Assembly (NCBI RefSeq): GCF_000314975.1
Contig: NZ_BAEN01000030.1
Span: 1-64,000 of the forward strand
DNA length: 64,000 bases
Reading direction: 5' to 3'
Source: Aliiglaciecola lipolytica E3
Lineage (GTDB): Bacteria > Pseudomonadota > Gammaproteobacteria > Enterobacterales > Alteromonadaceae
Position 1 is the first letter of the stretch; each line of letters begins with the position of its first letter. Below are positions 35,689 to 44,738 of the stretch, in pieces. The notes beneath the pieces were generated by a model. That model ran no database searches and was not told the origin of the DNA. It saw only the letters and a list, made by a program, of their open reading frames with translations. Made by a program: the position numbers and the translations under genes.

Positions 35689-37059
35689 TTAATTTGTATT
35701 TGAGCTTTCAGGCGTACTTTCAGCCGTTTTATTTGCCAATATTCCCATTTCGGTCATATGTTTGTGATAAGGCTTTATTGCTTTGTAATATAAAAATGCA
35801 GAGCCGACTAACATCAGTAGCATTAGCAAAATAGCAAATTGCAGACCTTCACCTTCATCACCTCGTGAAAAAATATCACTAAAAGTGCCTGTTAATAATG
35901 GACCAACGCCCGCCCCAAACAATGTTAAAAACAGTGCGAGCATTGCCACGCTTGTGGCGCGTTGTTTACTGTTGACTAAATTACTAACAGCAGCAAAGGA
36001 TAAGGTTGGCCACCAGCTGTTAAAGAAGCTAAAACCTGCAGCAAAAACGATAGCGTGTGGAATGTTGACGCTGCCTAGGTGCCACATTGCATCGGCAGGC
36101 CAAAAAAGAAAGCCACATCCCAGTGGAATACTTATTAATACACCAATCATTGGCAGTCGCAATTGCCATCGGGTATCGGTGCGGCACAATTTATCGCAAT
36201 AAAAACCGCTAAACATTGAACCAGCAGCGGCAAAAATGCCACTTGCTAAACCAAACGATAGGCCGGCATGTGCTAAGGTCATGTCAAAATTACGGACCAT
36301 AAAAGTGGGCGCCCAAATACCATAACCATAGCCGACCATGCCTGCAATTGCGGTGCCCATGCAGATAAGCAGAAACCCTTTAATTTTAATGATGTCTTTG
36401 AGGTCAGATAAAAACTTGCCCTGAGGTTGAAGGCGTACTTTCTTTTCAGCTTCTGTATCGAACACACCCATACCCGGGTCGCGACCAAAAATATATAACA
36501 ACAAAGCTAAAACGATACCGGGCGCACCAAAGAAGATAAATACGGCTCGCCAGCCATATTCTTGGGCTACCCATCCGCCCAGTGCCATTGCAGCCAACAA
36601 GCCAATATGTGGACCAAGCATGTAGAGACTAATTGCAAACGAGCGTTTGTGCGGTGGATATAAATCTGACACCATTGATATGGATGGGGATGTGCCTCCG
36701 GCTTCGCCTATTGCTACAGTCATTCTAAATATTACAAACTGCCAAAATTGTGCAACCATGCCACTTGCCATGGTCGCAAAGCTCCATAATCCACAGCAAA
36801 CGGCAACGATATTGCGACGATTAACACCGCTGTCTGCCAAGCGACTTAGCGGAAAACTAAAAGCAGAATATAAAACCGCAAATGCAAGACCACTAACGGC
36901 GCCCATGACCGTATCAGAAACACCAAATTCTTGTTTTATAGGCTCAATAACAATTGCTATTAGGTTGCGATCTATATATGAAAATACATAAATCACAGCT
37001 AATAAAAACAGGGTAATTCGAGTTCTTGCAGGGCTTAAAGCACTCTGACCTAATTGCAT
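35689..37059 (-). CDS. MFS transporter (spinster-like), second copy
   Basis: 456-residue 12-segment major facilitator, paralogue of the 27706 gene: FSYIDRNLIAIVIEPIKQEFGVS and FPLSRLADSGVNRRNIVA parallel its loop motifs. An extended hydrophilic C-terminus ends TAESTPESSNTN. It is cotranscribed ahead of the Rieske oxygenase (29-bp gap) behind site 6, so steroid transport is likely. AAGGAA lies upstream of the ATG. Confidence 0.8.
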   Translation of the reverse strand: MQLGQSALSPARTRITLFLLAVIYVFSYIDRNLIAIVIEPIKQEFGVSDTVMGAVSGLAFAVLYSAFSFPLSRLADSGVNRRNIVAVCCGLWSFATMASGMVAQFWQFVIFRMTVAIGEAGGTSPSISMVSDLYPPHKRSFAISLYMLGPHIGLLAAMALGGWVAQEYGWRAVFIFFGAPGIVLALLLYIFGRDPGMGVFDTEAEKKVRLQPQGKFLSDLKDIIKIKGFLLICMGTAIAGMVGYGYGIWAPTFMVRNFDMTLAHAGLSFGLASGIFAAAGSMFSGFYCDKLCRTDTRWQLRLPMIGVLISIPLGCGFLFWPADAMWHLGSVNIPHAIVFAAGFSFFNSWWPTLSFAAVSNLVNSKQRATSVAMLALFLTLFGAGVGPLLTGTFSDIFSRGDEGEGLQFAILLMLLMLVGSAFLYYKAIKPYHKHMTEMGILANKTAESTPESSNTN

Positions 37060-37120
37060 CTATATTGTTCCTTTTCACAATAAGTTAACATAACTTTAAC
37101 GCTGTCAAAATATTCAGCAT

Positions 37121-37134
37121 CGTCCTTTTGGACG
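37121..37134 (-). promoter_or_regulatory. Candidate steroid-regulon operator, site 6 (perfect palindrome)
   Basis: CGTCCTTTTGGACG is a perfect inverted repeat except at the TTTT spacer. On the minus strand it reads CGTCCAAAAGGACGATG, pointing at the MFS-kshA operon 62 nt away. The divergent MBL gene starts 78 nt on the other side, so one site may serve both. Confidence 0.62.
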
Positions 37135-37211
37135 TATTACATTATTGCCAAATGTTTTCTTATTACTATAAGCGTTAAGAATATAAATCCATGTCCATTT
37201 TTGGAGAAAGA

Positions 37212-38315
37212 ATGAAATCTCAAGTTGTTGTTGATGAGCGAACGGATAAAGAGCGTAATGTTGAGTTAGAGTATCCTCTAAACGCGCCCAATGCCGACGG
37301 TTCAGTGGTAGAGGTGGCAGAGGGCGTATTATGGCTGCGCATGCCTTTACCGATGGCGCTTGATCATATTAATCTTTATTTACTAGAAGATAACGACGGC
37401 TGGTACATTGTTGATACAGGTTTAGATACTAAAGAAACACGCCACCTTTGGGAGCATGTTACTCAAACACATTGTAAAGGAAAGCCAATAAAGGGTGTCA
37501 TCTGCACCCATTTTCATTATGATCATAGTAATCTATCAAGTTGGCTAACTGAAAGATTTAATGTGCCATTGTTTATGACGCATGGTGAGTTTTATACACT
37601 TAAAGCGAACAGTAGTGGGTTAGCTAACCTAGGAAATGAACATCAATTAGCATTTTATCAGCGGTCAGGCGTCCCACAAGAAACTATCGAAAATATTTTT
37701 GAGGCTTGTAGGAGAGACCCATTTATCAAGCATTCTCCGCCTTCGTTCAACCGGCTACGCTCTGGTGACATACTCACAATCAATAGTCGTCAATGGTCAA
37801 TAATAATCGGCGAAGGCCATTCTCCTGAGCATGCTTGCTTGTATTGCGAAGAAGATAAATTACTAATAGCAGGCGATCAATTACTCCCACACATAAGCTC
37901 CAACATTTTAATCAATGACATGGAGCCTAATGGTCAGCAGCTCAAATATTGGCTCCGAAGCCTCAAAAATTTGCAATGTTTGCGAGCAGATATTTTAGTG
38001 CTCCCAGCCCATGGACCAATCTTTACAGAGATACACGCTCGAGCACAGCAATTAATTGAGCATCATTTAGATACACTAAATACCTTGCGAGACTATGCCA
38101 CTTCAAGAGACAGTTTTACTGCCTTTGAAGCAACAAACCACCTTTTTGACCGCGAACTCTCGCCCATTAATCGGATGATGGCTTTGGGGGAAACACTAGC
38201 GCATATAAATTGGTTAATGGGTAAGGGGTACTTGATAGCAAACACGGATTTGGTGTCCGGTATAAACATCTATAAACACTCAGACGCACAAAATAAGAAC
38301 AGGATAAAGTTATGA
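37212..38315 (+). CDS. Metallo-beta-lactamase-fold hydrolase
   Basis: 367-residue MBL-fold hydrolase. The zinc motif HFHYDH is in CTHFHYDHSNL near residue 97; further ligands are His in GEGHSPEH, Asp in LIAGDQLLPH and His in VLPAHGPIF. A helical C-terminal domain (after about 270) resembles LACTB2/glyoxalase II-like members. The ATG at 37212 follows GGAGAAAG, preferred over 37191. It opens an eight-kilobase operon of ligases, KstD and FadE genes, so thioester or lactone hydrolysis of a steroid metabolite is suspected; the substrate is unknown. Confidence 0.78.
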   Translation: MKSQVVVDERTDKERNVELEYPLNAPNADGSVVEVAEGVLWLRMPLPMALDHINLYLLEDNDGWYIVDTGLDTKETRHLWEHVTQTHCKGKPIKGVICTHFHYDHSNLSSWLTERFNVPLFMTHGEFYTLKANSSGLANLGNEHQLAFYQRSGVPQETIENIFEACRRDPFIKHSPPSFNRLRSGDILTINSRQWSIIIGEGHSPEHACLYCEEDKLLIAGDQLLPHISSNILINDMEPNGQQLKYWLRSLKNLQCLRADILVLPAHGPIFTEIHARAQQLIEHHLDTLNTLRDYATSRDSFTAFEATNHLFDRELSPINRMMALGETLAHINWLMGKGYLIANTDLVSGINIYKHSDAQNKNRIKL

Positions 38316-40006
38316 GTTTAGTTGAAAAAATTGACGGAATTAATGCCCAACTTCTAGGCCCTGGTGCGCCTTTTGAAATAGTAGAAAAATCAATTAATGG
38401 ACACGTGTATAACATATACAAAAATGCGCCATTGACCCTATCTCAAGTTATCGAAAATGCGAGACGAACTGACGAACAAAACTTCCTTGTTTATCAACAA
38501 CAGCGAATAAGCTTTCAATCTTTCTTTAAAAGAGTGGATAGCTTAGCGAGCTGGATGCACCAACATGGCATCAAAAAGGGAGATCGCGTGGCGATAGCTA
38601 TGCGTAATAGGCCTGAATGGGTAATTGCGTTCAGTGCAATAGCGCTCATAGGAGCCGTGCCTGCGCCTTTAAACAGTTTCGGCATGACTAAAGAGCTATG
38701 TGATGCCTTATCAGACATTGAAGCAAAATTACTCATTTGTGATGGCGCTCGATATTCAAGAGTTCATCAAAGTAGCGCATGGTCAGGTGTTAGCTTGGTG
38801 CTAAATGATACGAGCCTTGATTTAACCGGTGTTAGCAAAACTCATGACTTAGATAAGGCTTTGCACTTTCCTGCCTTAGAATTAAAACAACCAAAACTAG
38901 AAGATACAGATCCTGCTTTAATTTTATTTACCTCTGGAGCAACGAGCAAAGCGAAAGCGGTAATTTCAAGTCATATAGCGGTATGTCAGGCACTATTTAA
39001 TATTGATTATATCAGTGCGATTTCTGCGATGACATCACCAGAAGCTATCGCACGAATTTTAGAAAAACAACTCGTCCCTACGTTACTAACTGCGGTCCCA
39101 CTATTTCATGTTAGTGGCTTGCATGCACAATTACTTACAGCGCTGCGTGCGGGTAGTCGTTTAGTATTTACGCATAAGTGGGAAGCTAAAGAAGCCTTAA
39201 AAATAATCAAAAAGGAACAGGTGACACAATTTAATGGTGCACCGTCTATGGTAATGCAATTACTACGTGAACCCGAGTTTAACACCCCCGAAATCATGAA
39301 AACGTTTGGTGGGCTTGGCTTTGGCGGGTCTGGTCTACCTAACAGTCTAGTTGATAACGCCTTGTCTATTTTAAATCAACATATGGTTGGTATTGGTTTT
39401 GGCATGACGGAAACTAACGGAGTAGGTGCGGCTTGCTCAGGGACATTGTTCTCGCTTGAGCCAAAAAGTTCAGGTTTAAAGTCTCCCATAATCGATATTC
39501 GTATTTGTTCAACTGATGGCGTATCACTTAAAACAAACGAGATTGGTGAAGTATGCATGCGTGGTATCAGCTTAATGGACGGATACATAGGTAAATCTTC
39601 ATCGAATACTGACACCTTTAAAGATGGATGGCTGCACAGTGGTGATATTGGTTATTTAGATGATAAGGGTTTCTTATTTATTGTCGACCGAATCAAAGAC
39701 GTGATAATTCGTGCTGGTGAGAATATTTCGGCTGCAGAAGTTGAATCATGTCTACTTGAACATTCAGGGGTAGACGAAGCGGCGGTGTTTGGTATTGCCG
39801 ACGATGAGACGGGAGAGGCTGTAGTTGCAGTGGTCCATCCGCTCGAAAATATGTCGATTAATGAAAATGACTTAATTGCCCACACAACGGCATGTTTGGC
39901 AAAATATAAAGTTCCCACGAAAATACATATATCACAGACTAGATTGCCACGTAATCCAGCAGGTAAGCTCTTGCGAAGCGAGCTTAAGAAGTCGATTTAT
40001 TCATGA
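38312..40006 (+). CDS. Acyl-CoA synthetase with divergent P-loop
   Basis: 564-residue ANL ligase. The P-loop motif is ILFTSGATSKAKAVISSH, where the usual TTGxPKG is altered (T to A, G to S, P to A, G to A) although Ser and Lys remain. Later motifs are normal: GFGMTETNGVG, WLHSGDIGYLDDKG, VDRIKDVIIRAGENIS and the C-terminal Lys in PRNPAGKLLRSEL. ATGA overlap with the MBL gene. It may activate a steroid acid distinct from those of the FATP-type ligase and FadD3. Whether the altered P-loop lowers adenylation is open. Confidence 0.78.
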   Translation: MSLVEKIDGINAQLLGPGAPFEIVEKSINGHVYNIYKNAPLTLSQVIENARRTDEQNFLVYQQQRISFQSFFKRVDSLASWMHQHGIKKGDRVAIAMRNRPEWVIAFSAIALIGAVPAPLNSFGMTKELCDALSDIEAKLLICDGARYSRVHQSSAWSGVSLVLNDTSLDLTGVSKTHDLDKALHFPALELKQPKLEDTDPALILFTSGATSKAKAVISSHIAVCQALFNIDYISAISAMTSPEAIARILEKQLVPTLLTAVPLFHVSGLHAQLLTALRAGSRLVFTHKWEAKEALKIIKKEQVTQFNGAPSMVMQLLREPEFNTPEIMKTFGGLGFGGSGLPNSLVDNALSILNQHMVGIGFGMTETNGVGAACSGTLFSLEPKSSGLKSPIIDIRICSTDGVSLKTNEIGEVCMRGISLMDGYIGKSSSNTDTFKDGWLHSGDIGYLDDKGFLFIVDRIKDVIIRAGENISAAEVESCLLEHSGVDEAAVFGIADDETGEAVVAVVHPLENMSINENDLIAHTTACLAKYKVPTKIHISQTRLPRNPAGKLLRSELKKSIYS

Positions 40007-40121
40007 CGCTTATAAATGACCTAATTAGAAATAGCGCTTTAATGTTACCTACTAATCCAGTGTTAAAACAAACGGTAGTCCTCAAAGCATCAAAATATTG
40101 TGCACGGATAGGAGAAAGTTG

Positions 40122-41840
40122 ATGTCCGCAGATAGTAATGAAAATCAATATGACGTGATAGTTGTAGGGTCGGGAGCCGGCGCTATGACCTCAGCAATTT
40201 TTGCAGCCGATCAAGGTAATTCAGTCCTTATTGTTGAAAAAAGCGATAAGTATGGCGGCACTTCAGCTATTTCCGGTGGCGGGATATGGATACCCAACAA
40301 CGATGAATTTAAAGCCATTGGTGGAAATGACAGTTATGAGTCTGCGTTAACGTATATTAAAGCCGCCAGCCAAGGCAGTGTTGCCGAATCTCGTATTCGT
40401 GCTTATTTGGACAATGCTCCTAAGATGCTGCGCGAACTGCATGCAAACACGCGAGTTAAATTTGCAGTGGCTGATAAATATCCTGATTACTATCCAACCC
40501 TAGAGGGAGCCTTGCACGGCGGTCGCACCATGGATCCTGAATTGTTTAATACCACAGGATTAGGAGAGGAAATAGAACATCAACAGCCTGCTTCAGGTAA
40601 TACGCTATTGATGGGCAAAATGGCGTGGACAGCTAGACACGCGCACAAAGCGGTCGCTAAAGAGCGTGGCTGGATGTTAATGATTATTGGATTAATATTG
40701 CGATACAAGCTTGATTTTAGGCAACGCAGAAAAACAAAGAGGGATCGTCGAGCGGGTTTGGGTGCAAGTTTGGTCGCGGCTTTGCGTCACTCACTTATCG
40801 ACCGCAATATTCCGCTTTGGCGTAACACCGAGTTTACTGACTTTGTTATTACCAATGATCGAGTAAGTGGTATTAAGGTAACAAAAGAGGGAAAGTCGAT
40901 TACGCTTAATGCTCGCTATGGCGTGGTAATGGGTAGCGGTGGCTTTGAGCAAAATCAAAGTTTACGCGAAAAGTATTTACCCGAACCATCACAACAAATG
41001 TGGTCTGCTACCCCCAAAGGCGGCAATACTGGCGCTGCGTTAGAAGCTGGACAAAAACTGGGCGCAGCCACAGATTTGCTCGATTGGTGTTGGTGGACCC
41101 CAACGATAAAAGTACCTAAGGAACCGAGTTCTCGAGGTTTATTTGCAGAACGTTCTTTCCCTGGCGCCATTGTTGTAGACGGGGAAGGTAAACGCTTTTT
41201 CAACGAAGCCGCACCCTATCTAGAATTTGGTGATGCCATGTATAAGAACCACCAAAAAATGGGTAATTCTGTGCCTGCATGGGTCGTATTTGATGCACGA
41301 TTTAGACATGAATACGCAATGGGACCTTTAATGCCAGGTAAGATAATGCCCGACAGCCGAGCATCTAAATCATGGCTTGAAACGGTTTATTGGAAAGCCG
41401 ACACGCTAGAAGAACTAGCGCAAAAAATTAAGGTTGATGCGTCAGGTTTAGCCAAAACAGTAGAAACGATGAATCATTATGCGCAAACCGGTGTAGATGA
41501 AGAATTTGACCGTGGTGGTAATGTATTTGACCGATATTATGGCGATCCTAATGTCAAACCTAACCCTTGTTTAGCTCCTATAACTAAGGGTCCTTATTAC
41601 GCCATGATGATTAATCCTGGTGACATTGGCACAAAAGGTGGCTTACTCACTAATGATTCTGCGCAAGTAGTTAAGCCTTCAGGTGAGCCAATTGAGGGCT
41701 TATATGCCATTGGCAACGCATCATCTTCGGTTATGGGAACAAGCTATCCTGGAGCAGGCTCTACCATTGGACCCGCGATGACTTTTGGTTATGTGGCTGC
41801 TAATCACATTACTGCCAATAGAGCGAGCAAAGCGGAGTAA
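40122..41840 (+). CDS. kstD: 3-Ketosteroid delta-1-dehydrogenase KstD
   Basis: 572-residue FAD-dependent ketosteroid dehydrogenase. DVIVVGSGAGAMTSAIFAAD and GGTSAISGGGIWIPNN are the FAD-binding and family N-terminus; the C-terminal MGTSYPGAGSTIGPAMTFGY carries the Tyr and Gly residues of the KstD active site. It introduces the delta-1 double bond in 3-oxo-4-ene steroids, required with 9-alpha-hydroxylation for ring B opening. ATG 40122 follows AGGAGA; an upstream in-frame GTG at 40098 is not favoured. A 115-bp gap separates it from the ligase. Confidence 0.83.
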   Translation: MSADSNENQYDVIVVGSGAGAMTSAIFAADQGNSVLIVEKSDKYGGTSAISGGGIWIPNNDEFKAIGGNDSYESALTYIKAASQGSVAESRIRAYLDNAPKMLRELHANTRVKFAVADKYPDYYPTLEGALHGGRTMDPELFNTTGLGEEIEHQQPASGNTLLMGKMAWTARHAHKAVAKERGWMLMIIGLILRYKLDFRQRRKTKRDRRAGLGASLVAALRHSLIDRNIPLWRNTEFTDFVITNDRVSGIKVTKEGKSITLNARYGVVMGSGGFEQNQSLREKYLPEPSQQMWSATPKGGNTGAALEAGQKLGAATDLLDWCWWTPTIKVPKEPSSRGLFAERSFPGAIVVDGEGKRFFNEAAPYLEFGDAMYKNHQKMGNSVPAWVVFDARFRHEYAMGPLMPGKIMPDSRASKSWLETVYWKADTLEELAQKIKVDASGLAKTVETMNHYAQTGVDEEFDRGGNVFDRYYGDPNVKPNPCLAPITKGPYYAMMINPGDIGTKGGLLTNDSAQVVKPSGEPIEGLYAIGNASSSVMGTSYPGAGSTIGPAMTFGYVAANHITANRASKAE

Positions 41841-41848
41841 TTAAAGAA

Positions 41849-43456
41849 ATGTCTACCAGTCAACATGCCAGTTTGCTTTTTAATTCAGATACACAAATAG
41901 ATAGTGTGCCCAGACTCGTTTTTGCTGCGGCAGCAAAGTACGAAAATTTAACGGCGATAGAAGATGGTAATACGCACATTAGCTACAAAGAATTACCTAC
42001 CGCTTGTTTAACAGTGTCGCGTGCACTTATCTCCCGCGGTATACAACCCGGTGACAGAATTGCAATATGGGGTAGCAATTCAGCTCGTTGGGTGCTAGCG
42101 GCAATTGGATTGCAAATGGCTGGTGCTGTGTTAGTGCCCATTAATACTAGAATGAAAGCGATTGAAGCTGCAGATATTATCAAGCGCAGTGGTGCAAAGC
42201 TTGTCTTTAGTGTGGGCGATTTTTTACACAAGGATTACCCTGCTGAATTAGCAAAATTATTTGAGCCCTCACAACTCAGTATTGTAACGCTAACCGAGCG
42301 TAAGGGCGACGCTTTGCAATCGTGTTCAGACTGGTCTGACTTTACGGCAAGTGCGCAGCACGTTAGCGAAGACCTAGCACTTAAACTAGCAACATCGATA
42401 GATGGTGAGCAATTGTCTGATCTTATGTTTACCTCGGGTACAACCGGTAAACCCAAAGGTGTGATGAGCCGTCATGGTGCAATGATCCGCGCATTTACCG
42501 TTTTCATTAACACCTTGGGCATTGTTCCGGGTGACCGCTATTTGATTGTAAATCCGTTTTTTCATTCATTTGGATATAAAGCAGGTTGGGTGGCATGTTT
42601 ACTTGCAGGTGCCACAATATTGCCACAAGCTGTTTTCGACGCTGATGAGGTGTTTTCTCGTATTAGTGACGATAAAATCACTGTTTTACCTGGCCCCCCT
42701 ACACTTTACTTATCGCTACTAGCGCACCCTAGTTTAGAAACTGCAGATTTAAGTAGTTTGCGTGTCGCCGTAACCGGTGCGTCCACTATCCCACCTATTT
42801 TAATTGAGCAGATGCGAAATCAATTAGGCTTTGATGTAGTAACCACCGCCTATGGTTTAACTGAGTGTGGCGGTCTTGCAAGTATTTGCGCTATAGATAC
42901 CGACGTTGAGACAATTGCCAATACCAGCGGTTGTGCTATTGAAGGTACCGAAATTGCGATTATCTCAGCGCAGGGTGAGTTTCTTGAACATGGCAAAACA
43001 GGTGAAATTTGTATTCGTGGCTTTCATGTGATGAAAGGCTATTTTGAACAAGCTCAAGCAACCGCCGAAGCCATCGACAGTGATGGATGGTTGCATACGG
43101 GCGATGTGGGGCATTTAGATGAAAATGGGTATTTGAGCATCACCGACCGACTCAAAGATATGTATATATCGGGCGGCTTCAATTGTTATCCCGCTGAAAT
43201 TGAAGCAGTACTAGTTGAAAATCCTGCTATCGCGCAATCTGCAGTTGTAGGCATAAAAGATGAGCGCATGGGAGAAGTAGGTTGTGCATTTATCACCTTA
43301 AAACATAATCACAATATAGATGAAGCTAGTCTGATTGCTTGGTGCAAAGATCGAATGGCAAATTACCGAGTGCCTAGAAAAGTGAGAATTATCGATGCTA
43401 TGCCATTAAATGCATCCAACAAAATTGTTAAAGCCGAATTAATTAAGCTTGTCTAA
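41849..43456 (+). CDS. fadD3: HIP-CoA ligase FadD3
   Basis: 535-residue ANL ligase with FTSGTTGKPKGVMSRH, and RYLIVNPFFHSFGYKAGW, ATILPQAVFD, ITVLPGPPTLYLSLLAHPS, LSSLRVAVTGAST and TAYGLTECGG, which match FadD3 closely from memory. FadD3 attaches CoA to the propionate of 3aH-4a(3'-propanoate)-7ab-methylhexahydro-1,5-indanedione (HIP), starting ring C/D degradation. fadE30, which acts next, is two genes downstream. GGAG lies 12 nt upstream of the ATG. Confidence 0.84.
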   Translation: MSTSQHASLLFNSDTQIDSVPRLVFAAAAKYENLTAIEDGNTHISYKELPTACLTVSRALISRGIQPGDRIAIWGSNSARWVLAAIGLQMAGAVLVPINTRMKAIEAADIIKRSGAKLVFSVGDFLHKDYPAELAKLFEPSQLSIVTLTERKGDALQSCSDWSDFTASAQHVSEDLALKLATSIDGEQLSDLMFTSGTTGKPKGVMSRHGAMIRAFTVFINTLGIVPGDRYLIVNPFFHSFGYKAGWVACLLAGATILPQAVFDADEVFSRISDDKITVLPGPPTLYLSLLAHPSLETADLSSLRVAVTGASTIPPILIEQMRNQLGFDVVTTAYGLTECGGLASICAIDTDVETIANTSGCAIEGTEIAIISAQGEFLEHGKTGEICIRGFHVMKGYFEQAQATAEAIDSDGWLHTGDVGHLDENGYLSITDRLKDMYISGGFNCYPAEIEAVLVENPAIAQSAVVGIKDERMGEVGCAFITLKHNHNIDEASLIAWCKDRMANYRVPRKVRIIDAMPLNASNKIVKAELIKLV

Positions 43457-43497
43457 TTTACTTTCTACTTAACCCTCATCAAATAAGGGATCGTGAT

Positions 43498-44655
43498 TTG
43501 GAATTTTCATTTACTGATGAACAAAAGATGATTCAAGATACTGCTCAAAGCTTTTTAGCAGAGCTGTCTACATCAAATGCAATACGCAGCGCAATGAATA
43601 CCGAACAAGGTTTTGATAATGACACTTGGCAAAAGATTTGTTCACAAATGTACTGGCAAGCCACGCATATTCCAGAAGAATATGGAGGTATGGGTTTAGG
43701 CTATGTTGAGCTAGCTATAATGTTGGAAAAAATGGGGCAACATTTACTTTGTTCTCCCTTTCTTTCTACCGTCTGCTTCGGCGCAAATGCGCTAATAGTT
43801 GCTGGCTCTGAAGAGCAAAAGCAACAATATTTGAGTCAAATTTGTGAGTATGGTTTAACAGCAACTTTAGCTTATACAAGCAGCAACGGAATCTGGGATG
43901 CAGAGGCCGTACAGGCCGTTGTTAAGCCTCAAGGCGATGGGTACTTATTAAGTGGCACCTACCGTTACGTGCTTGATGGTCATACAGCAGATACGCTAAT
44001 TGTCGCCGCCCGCAGCGAAAAAACGCAGGGTGATGATGGCATTAGTCTATTTATTGTTGAAGCGAATACATCAGGCATAAAGCGCACTTGGTTACCCACA
44101 ATGGATCAAACTCGTAAGCAAGCTGAAATAGTCTTTAATGAGGTTGAGCTTAAGGCCACTGCGCTAATGGGAGAGTACCAAAGAGCTTGGCCAGCTTTAA
44201 AACAAATAATTGATTTAGCGACTATAGCAATTGCCGCAGAGCAAGTAGGAGGCGCGCAAAAAGTGCTAGATCTTAGCGTAGAGTATACTAAAGAAAGAGT
44301 GCAATTTGGTCGTTCTGTTGCGAGCTTCCAAGCAGTAAAGCATCAAGCCGCTGACATGATGATGCGCACAGAAGTGGCCAGATCTGCCATTTATTATGCG
44401 GCATGTGTGGCGCAAGAAGTACTGAGCAATTGTGTATCGTTGTCTGAACTAAGCGAAGCGGCTAGCGTGGCAAAGGCTTATTGTTCTGATAGTTATTTTA
44501 AAAACGCGGGCGACGCTATTCAACTGCATGGAGGCGTTGGCTTTACTTGGGAATATGATGTTCACTTATATTTTAAGCGTGCAAAATCTTCGGAAGTACT
44601 TCTAGGTAATAGTGCTTTTCATCGCGAACGCGTCGCAAAACTTTTATTAGACTGA
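43498..44655 (+). CDS. Acyl-CoA dehydrogenase (second-subunit type)
   Basis: 385-residue acyl-CoA dehydrogenase: MEFSFTDEQKMIQDTAQSFL, IPEEYGGMGLGYVELAIMLE, AEQVGGAQKVLDLSVEYTKER, GRSVASFQAVKHQAADM and HGGVGFTWEYDVHLYFKRA. The SEPGAGSD-type flavin segment is replaced by TLAYTSSNGIWD. It begins at TTG 43498-43500, without an in-frame ATG nearby. It is followed by fadE30. It may be a partner subunit or act in side-chain oxidation. Confidence 0.8.
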   Translation: MEFSFTDEQKMIQDTAQSFLAELSTSNAIRSAMNTEQGFDNDTWQKICSQMYWQATHIPEEYGGMGLGYVELAIMLEKMGQHLLCSPFLSTVCFGANALIVAGSEEQKQQYLSQICEYGLTATLAYTSSNGIWDAEAVQAVVKPQGDGYLLSGTYRYVLDGHTADTLIVAARSEKTQGDDGISLFIVEANTSGIKRTWLPTMDQTRKQAEIVFNEVELKATALMGEYQRAWPALKQIIDLATIAIAAEQVGGAQKVLDLSVEYTKERVQFGRSVASFQAVKHQAADMMMRTEVARSAIYYAACVAQEVLSNCVSLSELSEAASVAKAYCSDSYFKNAGDAIQLHGGVGFTWEYDVHLYFKRAKSSEVLLGNSAFHRERVAKLLLD

Positions 44656-44713
44656 GCTGTTTGTTTAATCGGCCAGCGACTGGGTAACGAGTGTCTGGAT
44701 AATTATTAAATGA

Positions 44714-44734
44714 GTACGAGTAATTAGAGTGTAC
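44714..44734. promoter_or_regulatory. TAATTAGAGTG element before fadE30
   Basis: GTAC at each end frames GAGTAATTAGAGT. The 11-mer TAATTAGAGTG recurs at 49779-49789 inside a perfect palindrome before the thiolase gene, so the two sites may share a regulator. This copy ends 5 nt before the fadE30 ATG, where it would block ribosome or polymerase access. Confidence 0.35.
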
Positions 44735-44738
44735 ACAA

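Noticed and set aside
27706-37059. The two MFS genes as a recent duplication
   Set aside because: They share loop motifs but differ widely elsewhere and in termini, so an old paralogy is more likely than a recent duplication.
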